Of a stretch of DNA of 64,000 nucleotides, positions 62,309 through 64,000 are shown one piece after another. The translations under genes and the position numbers were made by a program. This DNA comes from Devosia lacusdianchii (GTDB taxonomy: Bacteria > Pseudomonadota > Alphaproteobacteria > Rhizobiales > Devosiaceae), in assembly GCF_022429625.1 (NCBI RefSeq), contig NZ_CP092483.1, forward strand, positions 3,472,001 through 3,536,000, in the 5' to 3' direction. Within the stretch, counting starts at the first letter, position 1, and every line of letters starts with the position of its first letter. A model generated the notes under the pieces. It worked only from the letters and a program-made list of their open reading frames with translations. It had not been told where the DNA came from and did not search any database.

Positions 62309-63463
62309 GTGTTTCAGGCCAGCAGTGATCCACGCGAGGATCGAGCCACACTATTCGTACTGCTGCTGCCGCTCGCCTTTGCTCTTCTGGGCACGCTGAT
62401 CCGCTTCCTCGCCTTCCGCTATCAGCTCCCGGATATCCCCTTCACCAACTACTTCCAGTCGCTCTGCCGCTGGGATTGCGGCTGGTATGTCCGCATGGCC
62501 GAAACGGGCTATGACCCGTTCCCGGTTCCCAACCGCACCAATGCCGGCAACTGGGCTTTCTTCCCGTTCTACCCCATGCTGGTCGGCGTCATCACCAAGC
62601 TGGTGCCGCTGCCGACCATCGTCACCGCCAGCCTCGTCTCGATCGCCACCGCCTATGCCGCCGTGATCGCCGCCTGGCCGCTGCTCGGCCGCAGCCGCAA
62701 AGCCTATATCCTCTACGCCGCCTTCATGCTGTCGGGTCCGGTATCGATCTATTTCACCACCTTCTTTACTGAGGTGATGTTCGTCCTGCTGACCACGCTG
62801 GTTTTCCGTTTCCTCGGCCGCTCCAACTATCTCGGCGCCGCCGCCGCGACAGCTCTGCTCTCGGCCACCCGCATCGTTGGCGTCTTTGCCTCGCTCTCCA
62901 TCGGCGTGCAGGCCCTGATGGACTATCGCCGCAACAGAGGCACCTGGCGCGGCGTTATCGGTGGTCTTCTTGGCCAGCCCAGGCTCGTGCTCGCCATCTT
63001 CATCGCCCCGCTCGGTCTCTTCGCCTATATGGCGTTCCTCCATTACTGGATCGGGGACGGCCTGGCCTTCAGCCATGTGCAGCGCGCCTGGGGCCGCCAG
63101 ATCGCCAACCCGATACTTTACCTGTGGCAGGGCCTCAACGCCTGGCCCGATGACGAACGCTGGCTCACCCCCTCGCAAATCCTGGCCCTCGCCGCGACTG
63201 CCGGCATTGTGTTGACCGGCATCCTCGCCTGGCGCCGGCAATGGCCAGCCGCGGTCTTCGCGCTGCTCTGCATCTTCATCCCGCTGTCAGCCGGCCTAGC
63301 CTCCATGCTGCGTTTCATGTCCGGCATGGCCCCGCTGACCATCACGGCCATGACCATTCTCGGCCGTAACCGCATCATCTTCATGCTGAGCCTCGCCGCT
63401 TTGCTCGCCGGCGCCTGGTTCGCCACTCTGGCCTGGTTGGGAGGCAATGTTGCGCTTGTCTGA
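62309..63463 (+). CDS. PIG-V-like multi-pass mannosyltransferase
   Basis: A 384-residue integral membrane protein with about ten hydrophobic segments. CRWDCGWYVRMAETGYD near residue 50, WAFFPFYPMLV and SGPVSIYFTTFFTEVMF match the PIG-V / GT-C-type family, in which the early Asp pair is catalytic and a polyprenol-phosphate sugar is the donor. GTG 62309 has GGAGG upstream. It overlaps the next gene by 17 bases, so the two are coupled. It lies opposite the GT2-GtrA gene, which may make its donor. Confidence 0.88.
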   Translation: MFQASSDPREDRATLFVLLLPLAFALLGTLIRFLAFRYQLPDIPFTNYFQSLCRWDCGWYVRMAETGYDPFPVPNRTNAGNWAFFPFYPMLVGVITKLVPLPTIVTASLVSIATAYAAVIAAWPLLGRSRKAYILYAAFMLSGPVSIYFTTFFTEVMFVLLTTLVFRFLGRSNYLGAAAATALLSATRIVGVFASLSIGVQALMDYRRNRGTWRGVIGGLLGQPRLVLAIFIAPLGLFAYMAFLHYWIGDGLAFSHVQRAWGRQIANPILYLWQGLNAWPDDERWLTPSQILALAATAGIVLTGILAWRRQWPAAVFALLCIFIPLSAGLASMLRFMSGMAPLTITAMTILGRNRIIFMLSLAALLAGAWFATLAWLGGNVALV

Positions 63464-64000
63464 TCGCCACCCCGCCGCCCTAGGCGCTTATGCGTTGGCC
63501 GCCCTCCTCGCCCTTATCGAGCTTGGCGTGCTCTGGCAGACGCTGCACCCACGCGTCTCCGACGACTACCGCGCCTATTACATCGACCGCACCACCACCT
63601 GCCTGCCCCAACCCGTCACCGGCGCCTACACGCTCGGCACCGAGCTCGACTTCCGCTCCGGCGGGCCCGACACCAGGGAACTGCGCCCCTGCGGCTGGGA
63701 GGGTCCGGCCGGCGACGGCACGCATTCGATCGGCGAGGCCTCCCGCCTGCGCTTCGCCGTCGATAGCCCGCAAAATCTCGTGCTGACCCTCGACCTCACC
63801 GCCACCACCCTCGACGGACCGCCCGAGCATCGCGTCGAGATCAGCGCTGGCGGTGCAAAGATCGGCGAAGCCCTGGTCACATCAGACCGGACCGACCGTT
63901 TCACCGTCGCCATTCCCGCCAGCGCCGTCATCGACGGCTTCGTCGATATCCTCTTCGACTATCCCGACGCCATCGCCCCGCGCCCCGGCATCGCCAACAA
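63447..64000 (+). CDS. Exported protein of unknown function, truncated by the window end
   Basis: The frame opens at ATG 63447 with GGGAGG immediately upstream and stays open to the window end (184 codons visible). It begins with a basic stretch and one membrane or signal segment (ALGAYALAALLALIELGVLW), then an extracytoplasmic part with two Cys and beta-rich blocks (LVLTLDLTATTL; FTVAIPASAVIDGFVDILFDY) that look like a carbohydrate-binding or jelly-roll fold. It overlaps the PIG-V-like gene, suggesting the products work together in surface glycosylation. The family is not recognised. Confidence 0.75.
   Translation, partial: MLRLSDRHPAALGAYALAALLALIELGVLWQTLHPRVSDDYRAYYIDRTTTCLPQPVTGAYTLGTELDFRSGGPDTRELRPCGWEGPAGDGTHSIGEASRLRFAVDSPQNLVLTLDLTATTLDGPPEHRVEISAGGAKIGEALVTSDRTDRFTVAIPASAVIDGFVDILFDYPDAIAPRPGIAN

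Overview
The window is GC-rich, densely coded chromosomal DNA from an alphaproteobacterium. The mix of many ABC importers, LytTR signalling, an autotransporter, a YcbB-type L,D-transpeptidase, a DUF882 protein and dxs suggests a Hyphomicrobiales lineage such as Devosia or a relative. That is an inference from style and content; there is no rRNA in the window. I saw no tRNA, phage, IS element or CRISPR array.

Layout. 1-3.4 kb: end of a histidine utilisation operon (partial HAL-family enzyme, hutI, hutH). 3.6-6.5 kb: LytS/LytTR-type two-component system, a small lipoprotein and an unknown gene. 6.6-9.7 kb: LysR regulator divergent from a PhzF-like enzyme, then an epoxide-hydrolase-like protein with a Tat signal. 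10.2-31.6 kb: a large catabolic supercluster. It holds a peptide-type ABC importer, three predicted hydrolases, two class III aminotransferases, a carnitine-dehydrogenase-like enzyme paired with a beta-keto acid cleavage enzyme, a MOSC/ferredoxin-reductase fusion, two aldehyde dehydrogenases, a PuuA-like gamma-glutamyl-amine ligase, a PuuD-like hydrolase and a GntR/FCD regulator. Four sites sharing one 7-3-7 inverted repeat (TGCGATC-gca-GATCGCA) lie before its transcription units and at the regulator, so it looks like one local regulon. 31.6-36.3 kb: a tightly overlapping iron/metallophore-type ABC operon carrying three separate lesions (two frameshifts and a tandem in-frame stop). 36.5-43.1 kb: a ROK regulator with a perfect 13-5-13 operator, an M20 peptidase, ribose-type ABC parts and a YhfX-like PLP enzyme. 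43.2-43.5 kb: remnants of a second FecCD permease pair. 43.6-51.8 kb: GntR/UTRA regulator divergent from a GH4 glycosidase, PfkB kinase, amidohydrolase and CUT1-type ABC operon. 51.9-60.8 kb: autotransporter, L,D-transpeptidase, DUF882 protein and dxs. 61.0-64.0 kb: GT2-GtrA glycosyltransferase, a PIG-V-like membrane mannosyltransferase and a truncated exported protein.

How it fits together. The likeliest undescribed system is the 10.2-31.6 kb regulon. My reading is that an acylated or amide-linked amine is imported and hydrolysed, its amines are removed by transamination or gamma-glutamylation, the aldehydes are oxidised, and a resulting beta-hydroxy acid is oxidised and cleaved to a CoA ester plus acetoacetate. 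The MOSC fusion would suit reduction of an N-hydroxylated group. A hydroxamate-siderophore or hydroxy-polyamine conjugate fits this chemistry, but the substrate is not shown by the sequence.
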